From Anaerolineales bacterium UBA2181 (GTDB taxonomy: Bacteria > Chloroflexota > Anaerolineae > Promineifilales > UBA4811): a DNA stretch of 64,000 bases. The stretch lies in assembly GCA_002328075.1 (NCBI GenBank), contig DCVT01000058.1, positions 62,001-126,000 on the forward strand, in the 5' to 3' direction. Under the pieces are notes generated by a model. It was not told the origin of the DNA. It searched no databases and was given only the letters and a program-made list of their open reading frames with translations. Below, piece after piece: positions 42,417 through 49,919 of the stretch (position 1 is its first letter; each line of letters begins with the position of its first letter). The position numbers and the translations under genes were made by a program.

Positions 42417-42673
42417 CACCCCTCCCAGCTGTCCAGTCTCCCGGTCCGGATGAGTCGGACCGGGATCCCCTCCAACTCGGCCGGCAATCCCATCTCGCTT
42501 GCGTCGTCCGATAGCGTGAGGACAATCACTGGCTGAACCGCCGGGCCGTGGACGGAGGATTCGGCCTGGCCGATGCCAACCCCAATGACTCCCGGCCGCC
42601 GCAGCAGCGCGGCCGCGTGTCGCCGGCGCACTGCCCTGACCCGCTCAAGCCGGCCCGTATCTATTTGTTTCAC
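42416..42673 (-). CDS. Small protein resembling the peptidase's N-terminal domain
   Basis: An 85-residue protein. Its core (LLRRPGVIGVGIGQ ... PVIVLTLSDDASEMGLPAEL, then EGIPVRLIRTGRLD) matches the layout of residues 32-100 of the next protein (VVGAGVGYKVT, then LGLIVMVTRKLP, then DGVPTDVMETG). It therefore looks like a separate copy of that domain without the peptidase. Start GTG 42673 overlaps the metallo-beta-lactamase stop by four bases, and its stop overlaps the peptidase start, so all three are tightly coupled. A prodomain-like, inhibitor or adaptor role is inference. Confidence 0.7.
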   Translation of the reverse strand: MKQIDTGRLERVRAVRRRHAAALLRRPGVIGVGIGQAESSVHGPAVQPVIVLTLSDDASEMGLPAELEGIPVRLIRTGRLDSWEG

Positions 42674-43539
42674 ACCGGCTCCCCTCGTCTGGCCGGATCC
42701 GCGCCTTTGATCTCGTCGTATAGATGGTCCAGCCCGGTTTTGAGTTGCCGGAGCAGCCACTCCCGGTTGGCGCTGTCGCTGGGGAAAGCCCCCAGGAGTT
42801 CGGTCACCAGGGCAGTGGTGTCGGCCCTGGGCCGGCCGGCGCCATACAGCGCGAGAACTCGCTCCCGCGCGCAGCGGATAAACTCGGCTATCGGTATGGC
42901 CGCCGAAGATTCGCATAGCGGTCCACGACCGGGAACGATGAGGCAGGAGCCCAGCTCGTTGGCTGCGAGCGAATCCAGCGCCGCCAGCCAGGGAGCGGAC
43001 TCGGCCTCGGATAGGTTCGGGTGTTGGTTGACCACCACCGAATCGCCAGAAAACAGGACTTTGGAGTCTGTCACCAACACCCAGATGCTCCCGCTGGTAG
43101 CACTCGGTCGATGCACCAACTGGACGGTCTGCTGCCCGCATTGGATGGCCATCGCACCACCGAAACTTATCTGCGGGCGCACAACCAAAGCGCCGTTCAG
43201 GTCGCGGCGAGCGACGTCGTACCGCAGGGCCAGCGTATCCAGGAGCAACGCAGGAAACCGGGATTCATATCCCGCCAACCGTACCTCTGTCTTTTCGTGG
43301 CAGACGACCGGTGTCTCCAGCAGGTGGGCGGAAAGCGTCCGATCAATGTGGTAATCGGTGAGCACCAAGTACCGAATCGGTTGTCCGGTTCTCTGTCGCA
43401 ACCTGGCGAACCAATCCAGCGCATGAGCGGGCACCGTTGGCGCGTCAACAGCGACGATCCCTTGGTCCGAAACGATGGCGCCGACGTTGACTCCGGGATA
43501 GTCGGTTGTCACCAGGATGTTGGATCCGATTTCTTGCAT
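42670..43539 (-). CDS. Metallo-beta-lactamase-fold protein with a degenerate metal site
   Basis: A 289-residue MBL-fold protein: GVNVGAIVSDQGIVAVDAP, then the position of the HxHxDH motif. This reads TDYHIDRT here, so two of the four ligands (first His and last His) are replaced by Asp and Arg. HRPSATSGSIWVLV and LFSGDSVVVNQHP occupy the later ligand positions, keeping a His and the Asp. This suggests a non-hydrolase or altered metal use. It lies 27 bases after alaX and overlaps the small domain-like gene (GTGA). Confidence 0.78.
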   Translation of the reverse strand: MQEIGSNILVTTDYPGVNVGAIVSDQGIVAVDAPTVPAHALDWFARLRQRTGQPIRYLVLTDYHIDRTLSAHLLETPVVCHEKTEVRLAGYESRFPALLLDTLALRYDVARRDLNGALVVRPQISFGGAMAIQCGQQTVQLVHRPSATSGSIWVLVTDSKVLFSGDSVVVNQHPNLSEAESAPWLAALDSLAANELGSCLIVPGRGPLCESSAAIPIAEFIRCARERVLALYGAGRPRADTTALVTELLGAFPSDSANREWLLRQLKTGLDHLYDEIKGADPARRGEPV

Positions 43540-43566
43540 TCGATATCCCGTTAGGTCAGTGCGGGT

Positions 43567-44799
43567 TTAGTTTTGGTGGTCCAGCAGCAGCTGAAGGACG
43601 TGATCGAGCGCCTGCTGCACGCGCCGGGAGTCGGCGGTCGGTCCGCCTCCTTGGGCCCATTCCGGGCGACCACCACCAGTTGTGCTCCCCAGGAGCTGCA
43701 GCGCGCTTGTGAGCAGGGGAAGCATATCACAGTCCACATCCTGGCTCCGGGCCAGCAGAATATGAGATTTGACACCGCCCGTGCCCAATAGCGCCACCAT
43801 GCTCGGCTCCGCCGTCAATCGCCTGGCCAACCAGTTGAGCTCCTGCCGGTCGCGGTCGACATAAACCTGGCGCACCACGCGGAGGTCGCCAGCGGTTTCG
43901 GCCTGGCGGATCAGGTCTTGTGCCTGATATTCCAGGAGGCCGCTCTCAGCCGCAGCGAGCGCGCCGCGGGCTGCTTTGAGTTCCTGCCGCAATCGGTCAG
44001 TGGCCGCCGCTACCTCCCAGTAACCTACCGTCAGGCTATTGGCTAACTGGGTGATGGTCCGGTGCTTGAGCTGATAATCCGCCAGGGTACGGAGACCACA
44101 CAGAAACTCCAACCGGATCCCTTTGGGACGGTTTTCGAGCCGGGTGATCTTGACCATGCCCAACTCGCCGGTTTTTCGCAGGTGAGTGCCACCGCAGGCT
44201 GTCAGGTCCAACCCTTTGATCTCCACGATGCGAACGGCTTCCTCCACCGGCGGCGGCTTGCGGAGCGGCAACTTTGCCGCCTGCGCCGGATTCAGCATTT
44301 CCACCTGAACCGGTCGGTTCTCCCAGATCGCCCGGTTGACCCACAACTCAGCTGCATCCGCCTTGTCGGCGGTGACCTGGTCAATATTGAGATCGATGCT
44401 CGAGCTGTGGGCACCCAGGTGAAACCCTACCGTCTCGGCCTGCCAGAGGTGCCAACCGGCGGCCGAGAGGAGGTGCTGACCGGTGTGCTGTTGCATGTGG
44501 TCAAAGCGGCGCGCCCAATCCACCTGACCCTGGACCCTGTCCTGTTGAACCTCCGCCGCCAGGACGTGCGCAATGCGGCCGTCGGGCTGGACCGTCACGT
44601 CCAGCACCTCGATTCCATTGATGCGGCCCGTATCATGGGGCTGCCCGCCAGACGTGGCGTAAAAGGCGGTTTGGTTTAGCACAACCGCTGGGTGATTGCC
44701 AACGCAGGTCCGCTCGGTAATGCTGGCCTGGAATTCGGTGAGGTAAGGATCGTCAAAGTACAGCCGATGTGTCACAAGCTGCGCCTTTTGGGTTGCCAT
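43567..44799 (-). CDS. Alanyl-tRNA editing protein (AlaX, long form)
   Basis: Free-standing deacylase that clears Ser- or Gly-mischarged tRNA-Ala. The 410-residue protein has the editing-domain zinc ligands QQHTGQHLLSA (HxxxH) and TACGGTHLRKTGE (CxxxH). Ahead of it is a small beta domain with FYATSGGQPHDTG, and a C-terminal DHHA1 domain ends GGGRPEWAQGGG. This layout is AlaX-L. Start ATG 44799 has only a weak ribosome-binding site. It is 73 bases after the dNK gene upstream. Confidence 0.92.
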   Translation of the reverse strand: MATQKAQLVTHRLYFDDPYLTEFQASITERTCVGNHPAVVLNQTAFYATSGGQPHDTGRINGIEVLDVTVQPDGRIAHVLAAEVQQDRVQGQVDWARRFDHMQQHTGQHLLSAAGWHLWQAETVGFHLGAHSSSIDLNIDQVTADKADAAELWVNRAIWENRPVQVEMLNPAQAAKLPLRKPPPVEEAVRIVEIKGLDLTACGGTHLRKTGELGMVKITRLENRPKGIRLEFLCGLRTLADYQLKHRTITQLANSLTVGYWEVAAATDRLRQELKAARGALAAAESGLLEYQAQDLIRQAETAGDLRVVRQVYVDRDRQELNWLARRLTAEPSMVALLGTGGVKSHILLARSQDVDCDMLPLLTSALQLLGSTTGGGRPEWAQGGGPTADSRRVQQALDHVLQLLLDHQN

Positions 44800-44872
44800 G
44801 ACCGGGTACGCAGGTCCACCGCATCGGCCACCACCAGGCCGGCCCCGTTCGGACCGATCGTCGGGCGCACGC

Positions 44873-45514
44873 TCATGGGGTGGGGAAGGAGATCACCTGC
44901 CGGCCGCGGAGCCGGTCCATCATGACGTTGATGACCAGGGTCAGGTGGTCCGGGTTGTGGGCAAAATCAACCGAGTCGGTCGGCACGGTCAACACCGGAC
45001 ACAGAGCGAAATGGTCAATCCACTCCTCATAGAGCGTGTTGAGCTGGACCAGATAACCCGGTTCCATGTTCTGTTCGAAATCGCGGCCGCGGCGGGCAAT
45101 GCGCGACTCGAGGGTGGGAACCGTGGTGTTCAAATAGACCACGAGATCCGGCGGCGGGAGCACCGCGACCACCGCTTCGTACAAGTCTCGGTACACTTGG
45201 TAGTCGCGTTCGGTCATCTTGTCCTGCAGGAACAGGTTACGGGCAAAGATCTCGGCATCTTCGTACACGCTGCGGTCCTGAACCACCGACTCTGGCCGGA
45301 TCAGCAATTGACGGTGGTGGAACAAACGCCGTGAAAGGAAAAAGATCTGCGAATGAAAGCTCCAACGGGTCATGTCGCGGTAGAAATCCGCCAGATACGG
45401 ATTCTCCGCCACCGATTCCAGGAACGGCTCCCAACCCAACCGCTCACTGATACGTTGGGTCAAGGTAGTCTTGCCGGCCGCGATGTTGCCAGCCACAACA
45501 ACAAAATGCTTCAT
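44873..45514 (-). CDS. Deoxynucleoside kinase, dAK-like subunit
   Basis: Salvage kinase of the dGK/dAK/dCK family. The 213-residue protein has the P-loop VVAGNIAAGKTTLTQ and the ERS/DRS motif QDRSVYEDAEIFARNL. The lid arginines are in ESRIARRGRDFE, and EEWIDHFALCPVL closes the fold. DRSVYEDAEIFA resembles the deoxyadenosine-kinase type. It overlaps the upstream dNK gene by four bases (ATGA); together they may make a heterodimer, as the dAK/dGK pair does in lactobacilli. Confidence 0.9.
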   Translation of the reverse strand: MKHFVVVAGNIAAGKTTLTQRISERLGWEPFLESVAENPYLADFYRDMTRWSFHSQIFFLSRRLFHHRQLLIRPESVVQDRSVYEDAEIFARNLFLQDKMTERDYQVYRDLYEAVVAVLPPPDLVVYLNTTVPTLESRIARRGRDFEQNMEPGYLVQLNTLYEEWIDHFALCPVLTVPTDSVDFAHNPDHLTLVINVMMDRLRGRQVISFPTP

Positions 45515-46554
45515 CCGCGCATTGCCTCGCCCAGTGTCTGATCTGCTTCATTCTGACTCTGGCGCAGGTGGTCCAGACACGCACTCTCCAGGTCAATTTC
45601 GGCGTCGTTGGCCAGCCTCAAAAGATAGGTGAGGCATTTCGCCATTTGGCCGGCCAGCGCCAACCGACGGTCCTCGAGCGCCTGGTGCCGCGCCAGCGGC
45701 GGCGGGTGGCCCTGAGCCGCCAGGTCTCTCTCGCGGGCCCACCACTGGGCGAATTCGCTGCCCAACTCGCCTACCTGTCTGCCCAGGCCGAGAAAGTTGA
45801 TGAACGGATCGGTAGTCAGGGGCTGGTCATGGTCTAGCGCGACGTGATACTGCTGCCAATCGCTGAGCGGCCTCCCCTCCACCGATCGCCCTTCGACCAG
45901 ACGCGCCAGCCCAAAATCGGGCAGTGTGCGTTGGTAGGTTCCGTCCTGTATGACAGCCCGCAGCCGCTCCATCACGTAGCGAAGGTCGGGCGGCCGGGCG
46001 ATCCAGTCCAGTTCATTGCAGTTGATCACCAGAACCGGTGCCTCTCGGTAGCTGGCGGCAAAGGCTTCGTACGCCAGTCGCAGCGATTCAATGTATTCCC
46101 GATCCATGTCCCGCTCGTAGGGCCGGTCGCGCTGGACAATGCGCGCCATGAGCACATCGGTGTCTGCCTGCAGAAACAGAATCAGGTCGGGAACTGGGAT
46201 TTGCTCCGCCAGAGCGTGGTGAATGCGCTGGTACATCTCCCACTCGTCGCCGCCCAGGTTGAGCTGTGCGAAGAGCTGATCCTTGGCGAATGTATAGTCC
46301 GAAATCAGCGGTCCTCCGGCCAGCATGCGCCCGACCCCCTGCTGCTGCCGGTACCGGCTGAGCAAAAAGAACATCTGCGTTTGAAAGGCGTACCGGCTGC
46401 GATCCGCGTAAAAGCTGGAAAGAAATGGGTTCTCCTCAAATACCTCCAGCAGCAAACCGGCGCCCAGTTCTTCGCGCAGCAGACGGGCAAGGGTGGTCTT
46501 GCCCACGCCGATCACTCCCTCTATGGCAACAAACCAGCCTCGCTGGGTGGACAT
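45511..46554 (-). CDS. Deoxynucleoside kinase, dGK-like, with degenerate MazG-like C-terminal domain
   Basis: A 347-residue protein whose first 215 or so residues are a deoxynucleoside kinase. They have the P-loop AIEGVIGVGKTTLARLL, and SDYTFAKDQLFAQLNL in place of DRS, as in dGK-type enzymes. The lid follows as RDRPYERDMDREYIE. The C-terminal part (about residues 250-335) follows MazG's helical layout with GRQVGELGSEF and MAKCLTYLLRLANDAEIDLE. However, the ExxE/ExxD metal residues of MazG are largely replaced (Gln, Lys). Start ATG 46554 is chosen because the P-loop follows at once and the promoter lies just upstream; the frame is open to 46809. Overlaps the dAK-like gene. Confidence 0.85.
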   Translation of the reverse strand: MSTQRGWFVAIEGVIGVGKTTLARLLREELGAGLLLEVFEENPFLSSFYADRSRYAFQTQMFFLLSRYRQQQGVGRMLAGGPLISDYTFAKDQLFAQLNLGGDEWEMYQRIHHALAEQIPVPDLILFLQADTDVLMARIVQRDRPYERDMDREYIESLRLAYEAFAASYREAPVLVINCNELDWIARPPDLRYVMERLRAVIQDGTYQRTLPDFGLARLVEGRSVEGRPLSDWQQYHVALDHDQPLTTDPFINFLGLGRQVGELGSEFAQWWARERDLAAQGHPPPLARHQALEDRRLALAGQMAKCLTYLLRLANDAEIDLESACLDHLRQSQNEADQTLGEAMRG

Positions 46555-46592
46555 GGCGGACAAGGCGGCCTCCTGGCACTCTAGTGGCTGCA

Positions 46593-46620
46593 AGGATACC
46601 CGCAGACGGACAAAAGTCAA
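46593..46620 (-). promoter_or_regulatory. Promoter of the dNK operon
   Basis: On the minus strand, TTGACT (46615-46620) and TATCCT (46593-46598) are 16 bases apart. Transcription would start near 46586, about 32 bases before the ATG at 46554. It is divergent from the ECF sigma promoter, whose -35 box starts seven bases away. Confidence 0.6.
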
Positions 46621-46626
46621 GCGTTT

Positions 46627-46656
46627 TTGCCACCCAACGACTGGCTCGGTTAGAAT
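46627..46656 (+). promoter_or_regulatory. Promoter of the ECF sigma operon
   Basis: TTGCCA (46627-46632) and TAGAAT (46651-46656) are 18 bases apart. These are the same box sequences, one base wider apart, as those before the C39-like gene. The expected start is near 46663, leaving about 85 bases before the sigma start codon. Confidence 0.55.
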
Positions 46657-46664
46657 GGGCCACA

Positions 46665-46772
46665 ATGGTGCAACTCTACTGGGTGGGTTGCGTATTAGGT
46701 CGCAGCGTGATACGACGCGACCGGCAGCACGGATTGGAGATGTGGACGTGGTGGAGGAACAGACCTGGGTAG
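46665..46772 (+). CDS. Possible leaderless upstream ORF, 35 codons, Trp-rich
   Basis: ATG 46665 lies eight bases after the -10 box, at or next to the predicted transcription start. The 35-codon frame (MVQLYWVGCVLGRSVIRR..., ending MWTWWRNRPG and TAG) is in another frame from the sigma gene and overlaps its first 25 bases. It has four Trp. It could control sigma translation or be chance; there is no independent support. Confidence 0.25.
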   Translation: MVQLYWVGCVLGRSVIRRDRQHGLEMWTWWRNRPG

Positions 46773-47323
46773 GCCTGGCCCGGGCCGGTGACAAGGAAGC
46801 GTTTTCCAAGCTAGTGGAGGCATATCAGACACCTGTGTACAACCTGACATATCGGATGCTAGGCAATGCAGAAGAGGCCGAGGAGGCTGCCCAAGAGGTG
46901 TTCCTGCGGGCGTACACCAGGCTGGCCTCCTTTGATCCAGGTTTCAAGTTCAGTACCTGGCTCCTGTCTATTGCCTCGCACCATTGCATCGACGTAATAC
47001 GCAAGCGGCGCCTGGTCTGGCTTTCGCTGGATGATCCGATGCCCACCGAGTATTCGCTGCAATTGTCCAGCAACGTTCCGAGTCCCGAAGCATCCGTGGT
47101 CCAGAGCGAGATGCAGACCCAAGTGCAGACCTTGCTGGACTCGCTGGAGCCCGATTACCGCGCCGCAGTTGTCTTGCGGTACTGGTATGATCTCTCCTAC
47201 GAAGAGATTGCCGAAACGATGCGAACCACGGTGAGCGCCGTCAAATCCAGGCTGTTCCGGGCCCGCAAGATGCTGGCGTCCGCTGCCCACGGGATGGGCG
47301 TGGGTCCGGTCGTCGCCGCATGA
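46748..47323 (+). CDS. ECF-type RNA polymerase sigma factor
   Basis: Alternative sigma factor of the RpoE/SigW type, 191 residues. Region 2 reads AFSKLVEAYQTPVYNLTYRM...EVFLRAYTRLASFDPGFKFS with TWLLSIASHHCIDVIRKRR. Region 4 reads YRAAVVLRYWYDLSYEEIAE with TTVSAVKSRLFRARK. Start GTG 46748 is chosen because GGAG lies eight bases upstream; GTG at 46742 and 46751 are also in frame. Ten bases downstream is a ZAS anti-sigma factor, and next the bactofilin-like membrane protein, a likely target or partner. Confidence 0.93.
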   Translation: MVEEQTWVGLARAGDKEAFSKLVEAYQTPVYNLTYRMLGNAEEAEEAAQEVFLRAYTRLASFDPGFKFSTWLLSIASHHCIDVIRKRRLVWLSLDDPMPTEYSLQLSSNVPSPEASVVQSEMQTQVQTLLDSLEPDYRAAVVLRYWYDLSYEEIAETMRTTVSAVKSRLFRARKMLASAAHGMGVGPVVAA

Positions 47324-47332
47324 GGTGAGGCA

Positions 47333-47896
47333 ATGACGCACGAAGAAGCTTTTACTCTGATGATGGATGCGCTGGACAGGGTCCTGTCGGGTGATGACTG
47401 GGCAAGGTTAGATGCTCATCTCGCACTCTGCGCTGATTGCTGCGCGGAATGGGCGGCGCTCCGGTTGGTTGATTGCTGGCTATCAGAGTCGCCCACGGTG
47501 GCGGCCCCGGTTGGTTTTGTACAGCGTGTGGAGGCGCGCCTGACGGCCCCTGCCTTGCGTCGCAATCTGGGCGGGCTCTTTGTATTGGGTGCCGGAAGCG
47601 TCGCCGTGCTGCTGACTGTGGCGATCCCTGCCGCCGTAACGCTGCTCGGCCTCTGGCGCGCCTATGCTGACCCCTCCGGCTTTGCCCAGGCGCTCGGTTG
47701 GCTGGTCCAACTGATTGGCGTCGGCGGATCGCTCGCCGGCGCCATCTGGACAGCTGCACGGTTGATTCTGATAGAGGCGTCTGCCCATCCCGTCGTCTGG
47801 GGGTGGGCGGTGGCGGCCGCTTTGGCGGTGGCAATATGGGCGCACCTGACCCGGCAGCCTGCGCCCGCCATGGTGTTTAACGGCGAGTTGAGTTGA
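47333..47896 (+). CDS. Zinc-binding (ZAS) anti-sigma factor, membrane protein
   Basis: A 187-residue anti-sigma factor. The cytoplasmic N-terminus has the HxxxCxxC zinc motif HLALCADCCAEW near residue 30. Two or three hydrophobic segments follow (about 85-110, 120-145 and 153-172), with a short tail. It would hold the ECF factor at the membrane until a signal arrives. GAGG lies just before the ATG. The stop codon sits inside a (GAGTT)3 repeat at 47885-47899. Confidence 0.88.
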   Translation: MTHEEAFTLMMDALDRVLSGDDWARLDAHLALCADCCAEWAALRLVDCWLSESPTVAAPVGFVQRVEARLTAPALRRNLGGLFVLGAGSVAVLLTVAIPAAVTLLGLWRAYADPSGFAQALGWLVQLIGVGGSLAGAIWTAARLILIEASAHPVVWGWAVAAALAVAIWAHLTRQPAPAMVFNGELS

Positions 47897-47926
47897 GTTG
47901 AGGTTTGGCTCTTACTGGAGGTGGCT

Positions 47927-49189
47927 GTGATACGATCAAGGCTATTTTGGCTGCTGGGTTTGCTGTTGGTGCTGGCGGTTCCGTTCGAATCGGTAGGAGC
48001 TGCGTCAGAAGCTCCACGTTCGCCTATCGATCGGATTGTGACCGGCGGCGATTATGTCCTGCGTAACGGCGAGACCGAGCGAGGAAGTGTCGTGGTCTTT
48101 GGTGGCTCGGCGCAGGTAGAACAGGGCGCGTTGGTGGACGGAGACCTCGCTGTCTTTGGCGGGGATGTCACTGTGGCGGGTACGGTGGACGGAGACGTAG
48201 TGGTCTTTGGCGGTGGTGTCACGATCACCCGGAATGCCGTCATTGAAGGAGACTGTGTGTCGTTAGGTGGCTCGGTCACGGTGGACCAAGGCGCCACCAT
48301 CAGAGGGCAGCTCTTGGACCACCTGGAATCCCATTGGTTCCCGTTTGGCTCGTGGACTGATGGGGAGTGGAACTGGCGCCGCAGGACTGATGGATGGAAT
48401 CTTCCAGTGCCGACGCCGGCAGTGCCCTCGGTTCCGATCATCCCTGAATTCTCGCGCACAGTCATCCATCAGGGACCGAGCTTTCTGGGGCGGATTGGCG
48501 GGGCTTTTCTTTCGGCGGTGGGCGTTGGGATCGCCGTGTTGCTCATTACCCTCTTTTGGCCTCAGCCGGTAGACCAAGTTCGTCAGGTGTTTGTCCGTGA
48601 ACCCGTGCTGAGCGGGCTGCTCGGTTTTGTGACCCTTCTGGCGTCCGCTTTGCTTACCCCGCTGCTGCTCGTCTTGTCGGCAGTGCTCGTGCTGCTGCTA
48701 TGCGTCGGCTTGTTGGGCTTTCCACTCATTGCCATCCTATGGTTGCTGATCCTGGCTGCCGCCCTGCTGGGTTGGTCGGCCGTCGGCAGCCTGGCGGGCC
48801 GTTGGATGGCGAAGCGGTTAAGCCTTCAGGGCGGCAGTGCCATGATGGAGGCTGCCCTCGGTGCTGGACTGGTGTTCCTGGTTCTGGGTGTGATCGGCGC
48901 GGTGCCGTGGCTGGGAGTGGGTGCCCGATTCATCCGATTTGCCGTGACCTGCGTTGGCCTAGGTGCTGTGGTGCTGACCCGGTTCGGCCGGAGAGACTAT
49001 CGGCATGCGCAGGGAGTGATGCCGGTCCGGGCTGGAACCCAACCGGGTTCCAGTTCGCGCGAGTCGTCGCGGGAGGCCGTTCCTTTGACGCCGGTGGTCG
49101 AGGATTCACGCCCCGCACCGCTGGCCAGAGTCGACAATCAGTTTGATGCGCCCCCGCTGGACGGTGAAGGTCCCTTCCCCGAGCAGTAG
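47927..49189 (+). CDS. Membrane protein with bactofilin-like polymer-forming domain
   Basis: A 420-residue exported protein. A signal peptide or first membrane helix (WLLGLLLVLAVPFESVGA) is followed by a right-handed beta-helix of bactofilin type, where G-x-x-x-V-F-G-G repeats recur (SVVVFGGSAQVEQGALVDGD, LAVFGGDVTVAGTVDGD, VVVFGGGVTI). A Pro-rich spacer comes next, then about four to five hydrophobic segments, and a polar C-terminal tail. Start GTG 47927 has GGAGG five bases upstream. Third gene of the sigma operon, so probably regulated by that sigma. A perfect terminator follows. Confidence 0.82.
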   Translation: MIRSRLFWLLGLLLVLAVPFESVGAASEAPRSPIDRIVTGGDYVLRNGETERGSVVVFGGSAQVEQGALVDGDLAVFGGDVTVAGTVDGDVVVFGGGVTITRNAVIEGDCVSLGGSVTVDQGATIRGQLLDHLESHWFPFGSWTDGEWNWRRRTDGWNLPVPTPAVPSVPIIPEFSRTVIHQGPSFLGRIGGAFLSAVGVGIAVLLITLFWPQPVDQVRQVFVREPVLSGLLGFVTLLASALLTPLLLVLSAVLVLLLCVGLLGFPLIAILWLLILAAALLGWSAVGSLAGRWMAKRLSLQGGSAMMEAALGAGLVFLVLGVIGAVPWLGVGARFIRFAVTCVGLGAVVLTRFGRRDYRHAQGVMPVRAGTQPGSSSRESSREAVPLTPVVEDSRPAPLARVDNQFDAPPLDGEGPFPEQ

Positions 49190-49206
49190 GCCGGTCTGAT
49201 TGCCCG

Positions 49207-49250
49207 AGGAGCCCAATCACGCTGTCCCGGCGCGATTGGGCTCCTTTTCT
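49207..49250 (+). terminator. Rho-independent terminator of the sigma operon
   Basis: AGGAGCCCAATC (49207-49218) pairs perfectly with GATTGGGCTCCT (49234-49245), a 12-base stem, followed by TTTCTT. It lies 18 bases after the bactofilin-like gene. Confidence 0.9.
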
Positions 49251-49277
49251 TGCCGATCCACCGGACCATGGTACACT
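49250..49277 (+). promoter_or_regulatory. Promoter of the GNAT gene
   Basis: TTGCCG (49250-49255) and TACACT (49272-49277) are 16 bases apart, directly after the terminator of the sigma operon. The leader is about 85 bases, and GGAGG precedes the ATG at 49371. Confidence 0.45.
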
Positions 49278-49370
49278 GGCGTGCAGCGTTGTCAGTAGCA
49301 CAAACCTGGTGCCCCGGCCTTTCCAATGTCCGCCTTACCACCACAACCAGATTGCCGGTTGGAGGACCCA

Positions 49371-49919
49371 ATGGTTCGGGTATTTCCGCTCAGGCCGGCG
49401 GACATACCCGACATGTTGACCTGGGAGACGTTCCGCGACCCGCTGTTCCTCCAGTACAACGTGCCGTTTGATACCATCGCACAAGGAAAGCGCTGGCTCG
49501 AACTCCGCCAGCAGGAGCGTTGGTCCTATGGGATCTGGAGCCGCAGAGAAGAGCTGGTGGGCCACCTCAGTCTGCGGCAGATGAGCTTTCCCCAAAGCAG
49601 CCGGTTGGGGATTGCCCTGGCGCCGCGTTACATTGGGCAGGGTTACGGCAAGGCCGCCTTGTTGCTGTTACTCGATTACTACTTTGACGTGCTAGGTTTT
49701 CGAGAGATGCAACTGGACGTATGCTCGGCCAATCAGCGGGCGCGGCAGCTGTACCTTGGGCTGGGATTCCGCTGGGTGGAGAGTTTCTGGCAAAAGGCGC
49801 CGGCCGGCCCGCTCTGGCAACGGCGATACCGGAACTATTGTCGTAACGGCCAGTTGCGGTTTGATGAGATGCGCCTGCTGGCCGAGGAGTGGACGGCGAT
49901 CAGCGCTTGTCGCGCGTGA
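49371..49919 (+). CDS. GNAT-family N-acetyltransferase
   Basis: Acetyl-CoA-dependent transferase of 182 residues. The motif A region is RLGIALAPRYIGQGYGKAAL, with the Q-x-x-G-x-G/A acetyl-CoA loop (IGQGYGKA). The second half of the fold shows LDVCSANQRARQLYLGLGFR, the pattern of RimJ/RimL-like enzymes. Start ATG 49371 has GGAGG five bases upstream; an ATG at 49326 lacks such a site. The 3' end overlaps the converging membrane-protein gene by 20 bases. The substrate is unknown. Confidence 0.88.
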   Translation: MVRVFPLRPADIPDMLTWETFRDPLFLQYNVPFDTIAQGKRWLELRQQERWSYGIWSRREELVGHLSLRQMSFPQSSRLGIALAPRYIGQGYGKAALLLLLDYYFDVLGFREMQLDVCSANQRARQLYLGLGFRWVESFWQKAPAGPLWQRRYRNYCRNGQLRFDEMRLLAEEWTAISACRA

